DNA of 64,000 nucleotides from Phytoactinopolyspora halotolerans (GCF_010550675.1 NZ_JAAGOA010000011.1:1-64000), one strand, 5' to 3'; positions 17,401-25,466 are shown, counted from the stretch's first letter. Numbers and translations: made by a program. The notes: generated by a model not told the origin, from the letters alone.

Positions 17401-17854
17401 GGTCGACGACCCATGCCAGCTTCTCCATGTAGTCGTCGAAGCCGAGGTCCTCGTAGGTCCACTGCGCGTACATGTCTTGCACGTTGATCTGGATGTACTC
17501 ACCGCCGGTGCGGAAGAACGAGTCCGCCACCACCAGCGCGTCGCCGTTCGGGTGCTGTGCGCCCGCGGGTGGCTTCTGATTCACGGTCGTCATGCGCAGC
17601 GGCTCGAGCGTGTTGTCGCTGGGGACTCCCTCGTCACTGAGCCCGTACAGCGCGCCGCTCGCGGCGCCACGGAACTCGCCGGTCCGCTCGCCGAGGTCGA
17701 CGACGAGTTCCTGGACGTCTTGGTCCTGTGCGGTGGCGTCCTGGTCCTGGGCGCTCGTGGGAAGCAGAGCGCCGACGGTGAGCGCGGTGGCACTCAGGGC
17801 GCTGAGAGATACCGTCGACCACGGTAGCTTTCTCGATCTGTGTACTGTCGCCAT
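14438..17854 (-). CDS. Secreted multimodular clan-A glycoside hydrolase (GH39-like) with LamG and CBM modules
   Basis: 1138 aa. ATG 17854 follows GAGGAG. A Sec signal spans about residues 1-35. The catalytic (beta/alpha)8-like part occupies about 50-360, with the clan-A acid/base in 'VPFNEPDG' (Glu169) and a likely nucleophile in 'ININEYGG' (Glu285). A LamG/concanavalin-like jellyroll follows at about 375-560 ('MTIATWVNWNG...NQNWSRIFDFGSG'). The C-terminal half carries three CBM6/35-like carbohydrate-binding modules, starting near 'AAYEAEDATITAG', 'HYEAELAQYDGAVEL' and 'EVEAEAAMLSGSAEVES'. It probably attacks a plant or algal polysaccharide outside the cell. The exact GH family and linkage are uncertain. 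It lies downstream of the alpha-galactosidase gene on the same strand. Confidence 0.82.
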   Translation of the reverse strand: MATVHRSRKLPWSTVSLSALSATALTVGALLPTSAQDQDATAQDQDVQELVVDLGERTGEFRGAASGALYGLSDEGVPSDNTLEPLRMTTVNQKPPAGAQHPNGDALVVADSFFRTGGEYIQINVQDMYAQWTYEDLGFDDYMEKLAWVVDQVSNSSYADRIVYVPFNEPDGIWYNLGTGNQAAYEQNMATFLSHWKTAVEYIREHHEGARVMGTNDATFRTRNYGDFLTFARDNDVLPDFVSWHQLHSDSLDSSSPNYFRDNYEEYRALEQERGIDPIPININEYGGNRDLTVPGQLVQWTSMLEEKKVDAGGKAYWTAAGLLGGDVVETNKPGAGWWFYKMYADMHGGDTVTVETTEGGHAVSRVPGQFGNAIAPQGPEPNQYVEMPDGVLNELTDMTIATWVNWNGNQNWSRIFDFGSGTSVNMFLTPDVGGPDGLRLAITTNGAGGEQRVTSSEALPSGWQHVAVTLQGDTATIWLNGEELASSDNVTLDPADLGTTTQNYIGRSQYSDPLFNGAVDEFQIYDRALTQDEIASLLDSPGGTTGGGNVAWYQFDETGGAAALDSSGNGNDATIATVAGVDALEAIAVIDDERRQARIVAGGTADPFDVVVENVDPETFGDTVHVRLAASTWSGQNSDAPPPEVLLEEDVAVDDDGSVTVPVRGHDVHGDGGTNVDRMAAYEIVLSPGGTGRRETVDRPWRAAYEAEDATITAGQVNTRGTPQNWNAPAASGNQDVGALDQPDSAVTFDVEVPEAGEYRLSIMYANQTGQPSQQILTVNGDDAQFVDYQATMNWAWRTRTDVVVELDQGNNEIRLAKSHPDLGTAEGQATLDRIDLERITGDGPVTRHYEAELAQYDGAVELGYDHPQQSGAGHISLRRGAESTFVVYAEQDGYYDLDFRYSAPGRPGSEVGQISLDRRPVEGAMLRAAPGGEFWHTQTERLFLSAGVNRVTVEQTGRAPLRLDHVSATRATSGSMPVQEVEAEAAMLSGSAEVESHGYASGGEYVGSVGQGPDNRVTFDVEAEEAGEHLLVVHYANDERDTGHPYNADIISRPIDISVNGDEPTRHWFKNTWSWGNWWARGVPVTLQEGTNTLVLYNDPAQSATAEGCPSPCMPVLDSEWAPYLDKFEIAPIRIP

Positions 17855-18007
17855 GCCTAGTCTCCTCGTTGGTCTGAGGCTGGGAGGACAGGGACCGACG
17901 CCGGGCACGAATCCGGGGGAGGTCTCATGCCGGACGCCGTTCAGCTCGCGTGCGATTCACCTCCTCGACAGCGTCGTGATCAGTCGAACGAGCGTCGGCC
18001 TGGGTCG

Positions 18008-20272
18008 TCAGTCTTGGCCGACGTTCGGTATAAGTCCGCTTCGATCGAGCCCCTGAGAATGGCCGGCGGCTCGGGTCACGGGCGTCAACGCGATGATTCG
18101 CGCCGCAGGCGCGGCTCCCGGGCTGGTCACCGTGAGCAGGCCGTCCTCCGCTGTCCATGCCAGCTGCCAGGGTTCGAGCCCGGTCGGGTAGACCAGCGAT
18201 GGCCGGACCGCCAGGCCGGCCAGGTGCGGGAACGCGAGCGACAACTCCGGGCCGGCACCCGGCCGGCGCCACATCATCAGATACGTCGGTTGGTCAAGGT
18301 CGTCGCTCGAAGGGCGTAATCCGAGGGCCACCCACGGGTCGGTCCAGCCGGGCAGACCGGCCGGCCAGAACGGCACGGCCCGAGGAAGAGCAGCGCGGAA
18401 GCCCCGGTATGCAGCAACCCCTTCGGTCACCAGCCGGAGCTCGTCGGCGGTCATCTTGTCCAGGTGTCCGGACAGGATCATGTGCCCGGTCATGCCGGTG
18501 ACCATGCAGAAGGCGATCTCTTCGGCGGACATGCCAGGCTGGGGATATGCCCAGTTGCCCGCCTGCTCGGGGAGCACCGCCAACGGCGCGGCCGCGGTGA
18601 TCGGCGGGTATCGCAGCGGGTTCTGCTGGTCGCTCGTGGACTGCACCTGGAGGCGGCCGAGCATCGCGTAGTCCATCCGCATCGCTCCGGAGGCACAGTT
18701 CTCGATCACCAGGCCGGGATGCCGCTGCAGCAGCCGGTCCAGCCATGCGAGGTGTGCCCGGTTGTGCTCGAGCAACCCGTCACCCGGAGCCGCTGCGCTC
18801 ACATCGGTGCCGGGCCCGAAGTCCGCGTTGTAGTCGAATTTGAAGTAACCCACTCCGAACTCCCGGACCAGGCGGTCGATCACTCCGTCGAGGTGGGCGA
18901 CGGCCGCCGGGTGACGCAGGTCAAGGTGGTAACGTCCGTCCTCGACCTGGCGCCGGCCGTCGCGCTGGAAGAACGCCGCGTCTGGCAGGTCGCGCGCCAC
19001 CGGGCTGCGCACGCCGACCACCTCCGGTTCCAACCAGAGCCCGGGCACCATTCCGGCGGCGCGGATCCGTGCGAGGATCCCGGCCAGGCCGTCGGTGAAA
19101 CGGGTGGTGGACGGCTCCCACGCACCGATCTCTCGGTACCAGTCGTGTGCTCGGGAGTCGTCATGCCAGCCGGCGTCGATGCAGAAGTACTCCGCGCCGG
19201 CCGTGGCCGCCGCATCGATCAGCGGCTCCAGAGCGTCGCTGGTCGGATCTCCCATGAGGGTGTTCATATAGTCGTTGAAGATCACCGGCAGGGCAGCGGT
19301 GCGGCCGGATGGCGGTCGGACGAGACACCGGCGGTATCGGGTCAGGGCAGCGGCGGCACCGGCGAGACCGTCGTCGGCGACCGCTATGCCCACCGGCACC
19401 GACGAGAACTCGCTGCCCGGAGCAAGCATGTGGCGCCATTGGTGATCGGTATCCGACGGACCGGCCGCGCTGAGGTATACACCGTCGCGGGACTCGCCGA
19501 TCTCCCATCGCCAGCTGCCGTTGTGTTCGATCTGCCACGCCCAGGATCGGCCGGTCGGGCGATGGACGAGAGCACCGACCGGCAGCGCGTCCTTGGTCGA
19601 CCAGGTGCCGGTGTTGGTGACCGCAAAGCAGCCTCGGGACCGGTAGCCGTGCCCGGCGAAGTCCAGGTCGGGCAGCCCGGCGTCGCGAAGCGGAGCAGCC
19701 CGCCACCGGCTCTCTGACAACCAGCCGCTGGGCGCCCAGTACAGGTCGACGTCGTCGACGCTGCCGCCGCCATGGAGGAACGCGCCGGAGGCGAAGGAAC
19801 TCACCGCGTGTACGACGATCGGCTCGCGGTGTTCGTTGCGGATCCGGGTCCAGGTCCGGACGGCGGGCACGCCGTCCTGGGACTGGAAGACGACCTCGAC
19901 CCGGAGGCCGGTCTCGACGTCGGTCGCGTCGATCCGCAACTGCCGCCACTGTCCCTCGTTGTCCTCGGCGTGGCCCGCGTAGCGCAGACGGCCGCCGACG
20001 CCGGTGCCGATGGAACGAGTCCCCGACCACGCACGCCCGTGGCCGGCCACCAGGATCTCCGCCATGGGCTGTGGTCCTGGAGCGGTGCTGGCCCGCGTGG
20101 TATCGACCGCATGGTCCGCGGCGACGTCGGTGCCATCGAGCTTGATCAGAGCGGGCGGCGCATCCACCGGGAGGTCGACCACCAGGGTGAGGGCGCTGTG
20201 TCCCCATCGCAGAAGTCGGTCGGTGGTGTGCGTGGAGCCGGCTGCCGGTCCCGTACGCTCAGTCGCGGTCAC
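18008..20272 (-). CDS. Alpha-galactosidase, GH36
   Basis: 754 aa. The GH36 catalytic signatures are 'GYFKFDYNADF', with nucleophile Asp480, and 'NCASGAMRMDYAML...STSDQQNP', with acid/base Asp548. 'FCIDAGWHDD' and 'GLWLEPEVVG' are also typical. There is no signal peptide, so it would cleave imported alpha-galactosides such as the raffinose family. The start GTG 20272 has no SD. A full promoter ends with -10 TATCAT exactly 6 bases upstream, so the message is predicted to be leaderless. It is divergent from the cluster C LacI gene and shares an operator with the cluster C transporter. Confidence 0.93.
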   Translation of the reverse strand: MTATERTGPAAGSTHTTDRLLRWGHSALTLVVDLPVDAPPALIKLDGTDVAADHAVDTTRASTAPGPQPMAEILVAGHGRAWSGTRSIGTGVGGRLRYAGHAEDNEGQWRQLRIDATDVETGLRVEVVFQSQDGVPAVRTWTRIRNEHREPIVVHAVSSFASGAFLHGGGSVDDVDLYWAPSGWLSESRWRAAPLRDAGLPDLDFAGHGYRSRGCFAVTNTGTWSTKDALPVGALVHRPTGRSWAWQIEHNGSWRWEIGESRDGVYLSAAGPSDTDHQWRHMLAPGSEFSSVPVGIAVADDGLAGAAAALTRYRRCLVRPPSGRTAALPVIFNDYMNTLMGDPTSDALEPLIDAAATAGAEYFCIDAGWHDDSRAHDWYREIGAWEPSTTRFTDGLAGILARIRAAGMVPGLWLEPEVVGVRSPVARDLPDAAFFQRDGRRQVEDGRYHLDLRHPAAVAHLDGVIDRLVREFGVGYFKFDYNADFGPGTDVSAAAPGDGLLEHNRAHLAWLDRLLQRHPGLVIENCASGAMRMDYAMLGRLQVQSTSDQQNPLRYPPITAAAPLAVLPEQAGNWAYPQPGMSAEEIAFCMVTGMTGHMILSGHLDKMTADELRLVTEGVAAYRGFRAALPRAVPFWPAGLPGWTDPWVALGLRPSSDDLDQPTYLMMWRRPGAGPELSLAFPHLAGLAVRPSLVYPTGLEPWQLAWTAEDGLLTVTSPGAAPAARIIALTPVTRAAGHSQGLDRSGLIPNVGQD

Positions 20273-20278
20273 ACCGTC

Positions 20279-20306
20279 ATGATAAGGTTTTCAAAACTGC
20301 CGTCAA
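20279..20306 (-). promoter_or_regulatory. Alpha-galactosidase promoter with LacI operator
   Basis: Minus strand: -35 TTGACG (20306-20301), 16-base spacer, -10 TATCAT (20284-20279). The spacer holds the palindrome GTTTTCAAAAC (plus strand 20287-20297). The combined block GAAAACCTTATCAT recurs with one change before the cluster C permease operon. The start of transcription falls on the G of the GTG start codon. Confidence 0.75.
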
Positions 20307-20376
20307 TACCCGCTTTCGATCCGGCCTCGACGCCTCGAACTGGCTGAATCCGCCGGTGATCAGGGATGATGAGTGT

Positions 20377-21408
20377 ATGTCTAACGCCGCCCGACGCGGC
20401 CGGGTCACCACCCGGGGACCGGCCATCACCGATGTCGCCCGGGTCGCAGGTGTGTCGGTGCCGACCGTGTCGCGCGTGATCACGGGCTCGACGCCGGTGC
20501 GGGCGGAGAAGCGGGAGCGCGTACTGGCGGCGATCGCACAATTGGGCTACCGGCCGAACGGTGCGGCGCGGGCTCTGGTGGCGGGGCATCAGAAGGCGAT
20601 CGCTGTGCTCACCGGGGGGACCACCCGGTACGGGTACGCCAGCACCCTGCAGGGGATCGAAGAGGCCGCGCGGCTGGCCGGATACATCGTGATGATCACG
20701 GTGATCGACTCCGAGGAGCCCGCACTGATCTCGTCCACCGTCGACCTGGCACTGGCCCATCCGGTGGCAGGTGTCATCGTGCTGAAGTTCGACGCGGCGT
20801 CGGTCAAGGCGCTGCACCAGCTGCCGGCCGGGCTGCCCGTGGTGGCCGCATCCGGAGGGCGCAGCAGCGGCGTGCCGCATGCGGTTCTCGACGACACCGC
20901 CGCGGCTTCCCAGGCCACGGAGTACTTGCTGTCCTTGGGGCACCGCACTGTCCACCACGTTGCCATTCCGGCCGCCGGGCGCCGCAGCGGGCGGGTCGTG
21001 GGCTGGCGGAAGGCGCTTGAGCGGGCGGGGGCCGAGGTCCCAGAGGTATTGCAGTCGGACTGGGATCCGATCACCGGCTACCGGCTGGGCCAGCAGCTGG
21101 CGCGGCGGGAACGCGTGACCGCGGTGCTCTGCGGCAACGACGAGATCGCGATGGGCGTGATGCGCGGACTGCACGAGCAGGGACGCCGGGTACCCGACGA
21201 CGTCAGCGTGGTCGGATTCGACGGCCACCCGCTTGCTGCGGTGGCCACGCCCGCACTCACCACGGTCGAGCAGGACTTCGTCGGGCTCGGCCGGCGCGCG
21301 TTCGACCTGCTGGCCGGTTTGGTCAACGACCAGCACCCCCCGCAGAACTCGCTGGCCACACCACGATTGGTGATCCGCGAGTCTAGCGGGCCACCGTCGG
21401 TCAGGTAA
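20377..21408 (+). CDS. LacI-family regulator of cluster C
   Basis: 343 aa. A LacI HTH and hinge ('ITDVARVAGVSVPTVSRVITGSTPVRAEKRERVLAAIAQLGYRPNGAARALV') is followed by a sugar-sensing domain with 'LLSLGHRTVHHVAIP' and 'VSVVGFDGHPLAAVATPALTTVEQD'. ATG 20377 was chosen over the upstream GTG 20356 because of AGGGA spacing and the family's usual N-terminus. It lies between the alpha-galactosidase gene (divergent) and the importer operon (same strand), both of which carry the same operator. It is the probable repressor of both. Confidence 0.92.
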   Translation: MSNAARRGRVTTRGPAITDVARVAGVSVPTVSRVITGSTPVRAEKRERVLAAIAQLGYRPNGAARALVAGHQKAIAVLTGGTTRYGYASTLQGIEEAARLAGYIVMITVIDSEEPALISSTVDLALAHPVAGVIVLKFDAASVKALHQLPAGLPVVAASGGRSSGVPHAVLDDTAAASQATEYLLSLGHRTVHHVAIPAAGRRSGRVVGWRKALERAGAEVPEVLQSDWDPITGYRLGQQLARRERVTAVLCGNDEIAMGVMRGLHEQGRRVPDDVSVVGFDGHPLAAVATPALTTVEQDFVGLGRRAFDLLAGLVNDQHPPQNSLATPRLVIRESSGPPSVR

Positions 21409-21437
21409 CTATCCCGAAACTGTGGCGACGCAAACCG

Positions 21438-21465
21438 TTGACAGCGCGCTTGAAAACGTTATCAT
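21438..21465 (+). promoter_or_regulatory. Promoter and LacI operator of the cluster C importer operon
   Basis: -35 TTGACA (21438-21443), 16-base spacer, -10 TATCAT (21460-21465). The spacer/-10 block TTGAAAACGTTATCAT differs from the alpha-galactosidase block by a single C/G change, with identical spacing. Transcription is predicted to start about 21472, 45 bases before the first permease ATG. Confidence 0.75.
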
Positions 21466-21516
21466 CCTGACACGCAGGTAAGTCGGCCTCCACCCCGTAC
21501 GGAAGGAAGCCTGCCG

Positions 21517-22473
21517 ATGGCGATCGTCTCCGCCCGCGCTGCACGTCAACACCAGCACAGAGCGTCGTCAGGCTGGCGGCGCCTGCGCCGGAGCCAGGGT
21601 TGGGTCGCGGCGCTGTTCCTGCTCCCGGCGGGTTTCGGCTTCGCGCTGTTCTACCTGTGGCCGGCTCTGCGGGCGCTGTGGATGAGTTTCACCGACTACA
21701 ACCTGCTCCGCCGCTCGGGAGACTTCACCGGGCTGGAGAACTACCGGCAGCTCGTGGATGACCAGCTGTTCTGGCACTCGATGTGGGTGACGGTGCAGTA
21801 CGTCGTCATCAACATCGGGATGCAGACCGTGCTGGCGCTTGCGATGGCCGTGATGATGGACCGGCTGACCCGATCGGTCATCGTTCGCGGCGTGCTCGTA
21901 CTGCCCTGGCTGATACCGCAGGTCGTGGTCGGCCTGCTGTGGCTGTGGATGCTCGATCCACGACTGGGGCTCGTCAACCACCTGCTGGAGATGGTCGGCA
22001 TCGGGGGCCAGGCGTTCCTAGGGTCGCCAGACCAAGCGGTTCCCACTCTGGCCGCCATCAACACCTGGAGGTTTGTGGGTTACACGGCTCTGCTGCTCTT
22101 CGCCGGTCTGCAGATGATCCCCAAGCAGCTCTACGAGGCGGCAGCCATGGACGGTGCTGGGGAGTGGCGGATGTTCTGGCGGGTCACGTTGCCGCTGCTG
22201 CGGCCAGTACTGGCGCTTGTGCTGGTGCTGTCCGTCGTGGGCTCCTTCCAGGTCTTTGACCTGGTGCAGGTCGCCACCGGCGGAATCGGTGGGCAGCCTG
22301 GCGGGCCGGCCAACTCGACCTTGGTGATCTACGTCTACATCTTCCGGCAGGCGTTCAACTTCAACCAAGCCGGCTACGCGGCCGCCATGTCGGCGGTGCT
22401 GTTCGTCCTGCTGGCGTGCGTCACGTTCCTCATCATGCGGTCCCTGCGGGGCTCGCGATCGGACCTGGCCTGA
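21517..22473 (+). CDS. MalF-type sugar ABC permease (cluster C)
   Basis: 318 aa. ATG follows GGAAGGAAG. The first helix 'GWVAALFLLPAGFGFALFYLWPALRALWMSF' and 'FTGLENYRQLVDDQLFWHSMWVTVQYV' are typical of MalF/UgpA-like subunits. The EAA loop is 'PKQLYEAAAMDGAGEWRMFWRVTLPLLRPVLAL'. It is first in an operon with the second permease gene (12-base gap) and the binding-protein gene. The likely substrate is an alpha-galactoside, inferred from the GH36 gene and the shared operator. Confidence 0.93.
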   Translation: MAIVSARAARQHQHRASSGWRRLRRSQGWVAALFLLPAGFGFALFYLWPALRALWMSFTDYNLLRRSGDFTGLENYRQLVDDQLFWHSMWVTVQYVVINIGMQTVLALAMAVMMDRLTRSVIVRGVLVLPWLIPQVVVGLLWLWMLDPRLGLVNHLLEMVGIGGQAFLGSPDQAVPTLAAINTWRFVGYTALLLFAGLQMIPKQLYEAAAMDGAGEWRMFWRVTLPLLRPVLALVLVLSVVGSFQVFDLVQVATGGIGGQPGGPANSTLVIYVYIFRQAFNFNQAGYAAAMSAVLFVLLACVTFLIMRSLRGSRSDLA

Positions 22474-22485
22474 CAAGGGGGGCTC

Positions 22486-23463
22486 ATGTCGAAATCGCAT
22501 CCGCCTGCCGCTCCGGCCGCACGGGGCCGGTCGACGGCCACACAACGTCGGTCGGCGGTCCCACCGCGTCGGCTGGCAGTTCCGTGGCGTCGGTGGCGGC
22601 CGTCCCGAGCGGCCGCCTGGCTGATCCTGATCGTCCTGATGCTGGTGACGCTACTGCCGTTCTACTGGATCGTGCGCACCGCCGCGACGACCAACAGCTC
22701 TCTGTTCACCGGCGACCAGTCGTTCCTCCCGCCCGAGCCCACCTGGGTCAACTTCGAGCGGGTGCTCGGCTTGAGCAGCACCGAGGAGGCCATGGCCGCG
22801 GGCGGCTCCGGTGCGGAGTTCGACTTCTTGCTGTACCTGCGCAATTCGGTGATCGTGTCGGTCCTGATCACGGTCGGGCAGGTCACGTTCTGCGCGATGG
22901 CGGCCTATGCGTTCGCCCGGCTGCAGTGGCGCGGTCGGGAGGCGGTCTTCTATGTGTTCCTCGCTGCGCTGCTGATCCCGCCGGTCTTCATCGTGATCCC
23001 GAACTTCGTCCTGCTCAATCAGCTCGGCCTGCTCGACACTTTCGCCGCATTGGCGGCGCCGTACTTCTTCGTCACTCCGTTCATGGTCTTCTTCCTGCGC
23101 CAGTTCTTCCTCGGTATCAGCACCGAAATGGAGGAGGCGGCCAGGATCGACGGGGCCGGCCATCCGCGGATCTTCCTGCAGATCGACGTACCGATCATGT
23201 CAGCACCCCTGTCCACGGCGGCGATCCTCGCCTACGTGATCGCGTGGAACGAGTTCATGTGGCCGCTCGTCGCCGGCTCCGACGAGAGCGTGCGGGTGCT
23301 GACGGTGGGGCTGTCGCTGTTCCGGGCCGGCCAGCCTCAAGCCGGCCCGGATTGGACCGGACTGATGGCGGCCACCTGCCTGGGTGCGGTCCCGGTGATC
23401 TTGCTCTTCCTAGTCATGGGTCGACGGATCGTCGACTCGATTCAGTTCACGGGCCTGCGATGA
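22486..23463 (+). CDS. MalG-type sugar ABC permease (cluster C)
   Basis: 325 aa. A Pro/Arg-rich N-terminus leads to the first helix 'AAWLILIVLMLVTLLPFYWIVRTA'. The EAA loop is 'STEMEEAARIDGAGHPRIFLQIDVPIMSAPLSTAAIL'. Downstream, 'VIAWNEFMWPLVAG' is typical of MalG-like proteins. It partners the preceding permease. No ATP-binding subunit gene is nearby. Confidence 0.93.
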   Translation: MSKSHPPAAPAARGRSTATQRRSAVPPRRLAVPWRRWRPSRAAAWLILIVLMLVTLLPFYWIVRTAATTNSSLFTGDQSFLPPEPTWVNFERVLGLSSTEEAMAAGGSGAEFDFLLYLRNSVIVSVLITVGQVTFCAMAAYAFARLQWRGREAVFYVFLAALLIPPVFIVIPNFVLLNQLGLLDTFAALAAPYFFVTPFMVFFLRQFFLGISTEMEEAARIDGAGHPRIFLQIDVPIMSAPLSTAAILAYVIAWNEFMWPLVAGSDESVRVLTVGLSLFRAGQPQAGPDWTGLMAATCLGAVPVILLFLVMGRRIVDSIQFTGLR

Positions 23464-23519
23464 CACGCCGACCCGAAATCGAGACATCACCACCCACACG
23501 AGAGAGGGAGACGATTGCG

Positions 23520-24890
23520 ATGAGGCATCGAACCACGGGGCTCGCGGCGGCATCGACGTGTGCCGTGCTGCTGGTCGCCGCATGCGGCGACGGCGGTGGG
23601 AGCGACGGCAACAACGGCGGTGACACCGACGCCGCGGGCGTGACCATCGAGTACTGGCTGTGGGACTCCAACCAGCGGCCGCAATACGAGCAGTGCGCGG
23701 AGGCGTTCACCGCGGAGACCGGCATCGAGATCGAGTTCTCGGTCTTCGCGTGGGAGGAGTACTGGTCCAACCTCAACACGCAGTTCACGGCCGGCCGCGC
23801 ACCGGACGTGTTCACCGATCACCTGGCGTTCTACCCGACGTTCGTCCAGGACCAGGTGCTGCTCCCGCTGGACGAGTACATCGCAGCGGACGACGTCGAC
23901 ATGGATAAGTATCTGCCCGGGCTCGCCGACCTCTGGGTGGGCCAGGACGGCAGCACGTACGGGTTGCCGAAGGACTGGGACACCATCGCCATGGCCTACA
24001 ACTCCGCCATGGTCGACGATGCCGGGCTGAGTGCCGATGACATCAATACCGCCACCTGGAACCCGGACGACGGCGGCACGTTCGAGGACATCATCGCCCG
24101 CCTGAGCGTGGACGAGAACGGAGTGCGCGGCGACGAGCCCGGGTTCGACCCGAACAACGTGGCGGTGTACGGGCTGAGCTTCGAGAACCCGTCCAACTCC
24201 GCCTCCGGCCAGACCAGCTGGGGCAACTTCGCCCGCAGCCTTGGCTTCGAGCTGCTTGCAGACGGCAACCCGTGGGGCACCGATTACCAGTTCGACGACC
24301 CCAGACTCGCAGACACGCTGGACTGGTTCGCCCGGATGATCGAGGCGGGATACATCACTCCGCTAGGTGATCTTCAGGGCGTCGGCTTCACCGAGCTGTT
24401 CAACGCCGGTGACGTGGCCATGGTGACCAACGGATCCTGGGCGATCAGCGGACTGGTCGGCAACGAATCCATCGACGTCGAGTTCGCGCCGCTGCCGGAA
24501 GGTCCCGAGGGCCGATGGAGCATGTACAACGGGCTGGCGGACTCGATCACGGCCGATAGCGAGCACCCGGACGAGGCCTGGCAATGGGTGAATTACCTCG
24601 GCTCTGCCGAGTGCCAGGACGTCGTGGGTGAGCACGCCGTGGTGTTCCCGGCCGTCGAGTCGTCGTTGGAGATCGGCGAACAGGCCCGGGAGGACGCAGG
24701 CATCGATGTGAGCGCGTTCCTCACGTACATCGAAAACGACTCGACGTTCCTCTATCCGGTCACGACCAACTTCGACCAGGTCACGCAGGCGGTCGGCGCG
24801 GCAATCGACGAGATCCTGCTCGGCCAGCGCGACGCCGCCGAGGCGCTGACCGGCGCCCAGACACAGGTCGACCAGATCATGGGCCGCTGA
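23520..24890 (+). CDS. Sugar-binding lipoprotein (cluster C)
   Basis: 456 aa. The signal peptide and lipobox are 'GLAAASTCAVLLVAAC', followed by a Gly/Asn/Asp linker and 'VTIEYWLWDSNQRPQYEQCAEAFTAETG', the opening of a MalE/UgpB-like sugar-binding protein. The ATG is preceded by AGAGGGAG. It is the last gene of the importer operon, followed by a strong hairpin. Substrate is inferred from context (alpha-galactosides). Confidence 0.92.
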   Translation: MRHRTTGLAAASTCAVLLVAACGDGGGSDGNNGGDTDAAGVTIEYWLWDSNQRPQYEQCAEAFTAETGIEIEFSVFAWEEYWSNLNTQFTAGRAPDVFTDHLAFYPTFVQDQVLLPLDEYIAADDVDMDKYLPGLADLWVGQDGSTYGLPKDWDTIAMAYNSAMVDDAGLSADDINTATWNPDDGGTFEDIIARLSVDENGVRGDEPGFDPNNVAVYGLSFENPSNSASGQTSWGNFARSLGFELLADGNPWGTDYQFDDPRLADTLDWFARMIEAGYITPLGDLQGVGFTELFNAGDVAMVTNGSWAISGLVGNESIDVEFAPLPEGPEGRWSMYNGLADSITADSEHPDEAWQWVNYLGSAECQDVVGEHAVVFPAVESSLEIGEQAREDAGIDVSAFLTYIENDSTFLYPVTTNFDQVTQAVGAAIDEILLGQRDAAEALTGAQTQVDQIMGR

Positions 24891-24900
24891 TAGTACCCGC

Positions 24901-24944
24901 GGGGCGGTGCGGAGACCCGTCGCTCAGGCTCTCCGCACCGCCCC
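24901..24944 (+). terminator. Terminator of the cluster C importer operon
   Basis: A perfect 15-bp stem, GGGGCGGTGCGGAGA (24901-24915) with TCTCCGCACCGCCCC (24930-24944), and a 14-base loop, 10 bases after the binding-protein stop. There is no long T run. It would also act on read-through from the rnpB side. Confidence 0.8.
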
Positions 24945-24958
24945 CTCACTGGGGGCCG

Positions 24959-25006
24959 GCAGGTTCAACTCAGCGTGAGCCTGCCCGCAGGTCCAGCTCA
25001 GGGTGA
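24959..25006. repeat. Two 20-bp direct repeats beyond the rnpB 3' end
   Basis: GCAGGTTCAACTCAGCGTGA (24959-24978) and GCAGGTCCAGCTCAGGGTGA (24987-25006) match at 17 of 20 positions with a 28-base period. The first copy can also pair with a following TGAGCCTGC, giving a 9-bp imperfect hairpin. Function is unknown. It may be part of the rnpB 3' region. Confidence 0.5.
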
Positions 25007-25061
25007 ACTTCGCCCTGGTTCGGCGACGTCGCGCGCTCATGTCCACCCGCGCGGGTAGGGA

Positions 25062-25437
25062 GGACGAGCTGGCCTGTAAGCCGGATTCTGTGCCTCCCGG
25101 CTTTCGCCGGGAGCGGCGACCATCCATCTGGGGCCGCCGTTACCGACGGCCTCGTGCGGTCTACCCGGGAACTCGGGCGGGCGACCCTCGAACGTTCCCT
25201 GTCTGACCTTGCTCCGGGTGGGGTTTACCTAGCCGTCCTGGTCACCCAGGACGCTGGTGGTCTCTTACACCACCGTTTCACCCTTACCCGCGCACCGTGG
25301 CACGCGGGCGGTTTGCTTTCTGTGGCACTGTCCCGCGGGTTGCCCCGGGTGGGCGTTACCCACCACCCTGCCCTGTGGAGTCCGGACTTTCCTCGGCGGC
25401 ACGCATGGTGCCGACGCGGCCGCCCGGCCAGCTCATC
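25062..25437 (-). ncRNA. rnpB: RNase P RNA (bacterial class A)
   Basis: Catalytic RNA that matures tRNA 5' ends. On the minus strand the 5' part contains the invariant GAGGAAAGTCCGGACTCC (P4 5' strand region) after GAGCTGGCCGGGCGGCCGCG. Later come GGTGAAACGGTG, GTAAACCCCACCCGGAGCAAG and the 3' closing CAGAATCCGGCTTACAGGCCAGCTC. P1 is formed by GAGCTGGCC near 25436 and GGCCAGCTC near 25066, which sets the ends to within a few bases. A -10-like TATCCT at 25454-25449 predicts a 5' end near 25440, inside the 3' end of the upstream lipoprotein gene region. Confidence 0.95.
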
Positions 25438-25466
25438 CTCGTGTCTCGAGGATACCTTGGCTGAGA

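Noticed and set aside
22416-24890. A single very long frame covering the second permease and the binding-protein gene
   Set aside because: Only the part from 23520 onward is coding in that frame (lipoprotein). The first part is the second permease read in the wrong frame.
25062-25437. Protein-coding frames across the rnpB locus
   Set aside because: The conserved RNase P RNA core and P1 pairing explain the whole segment.
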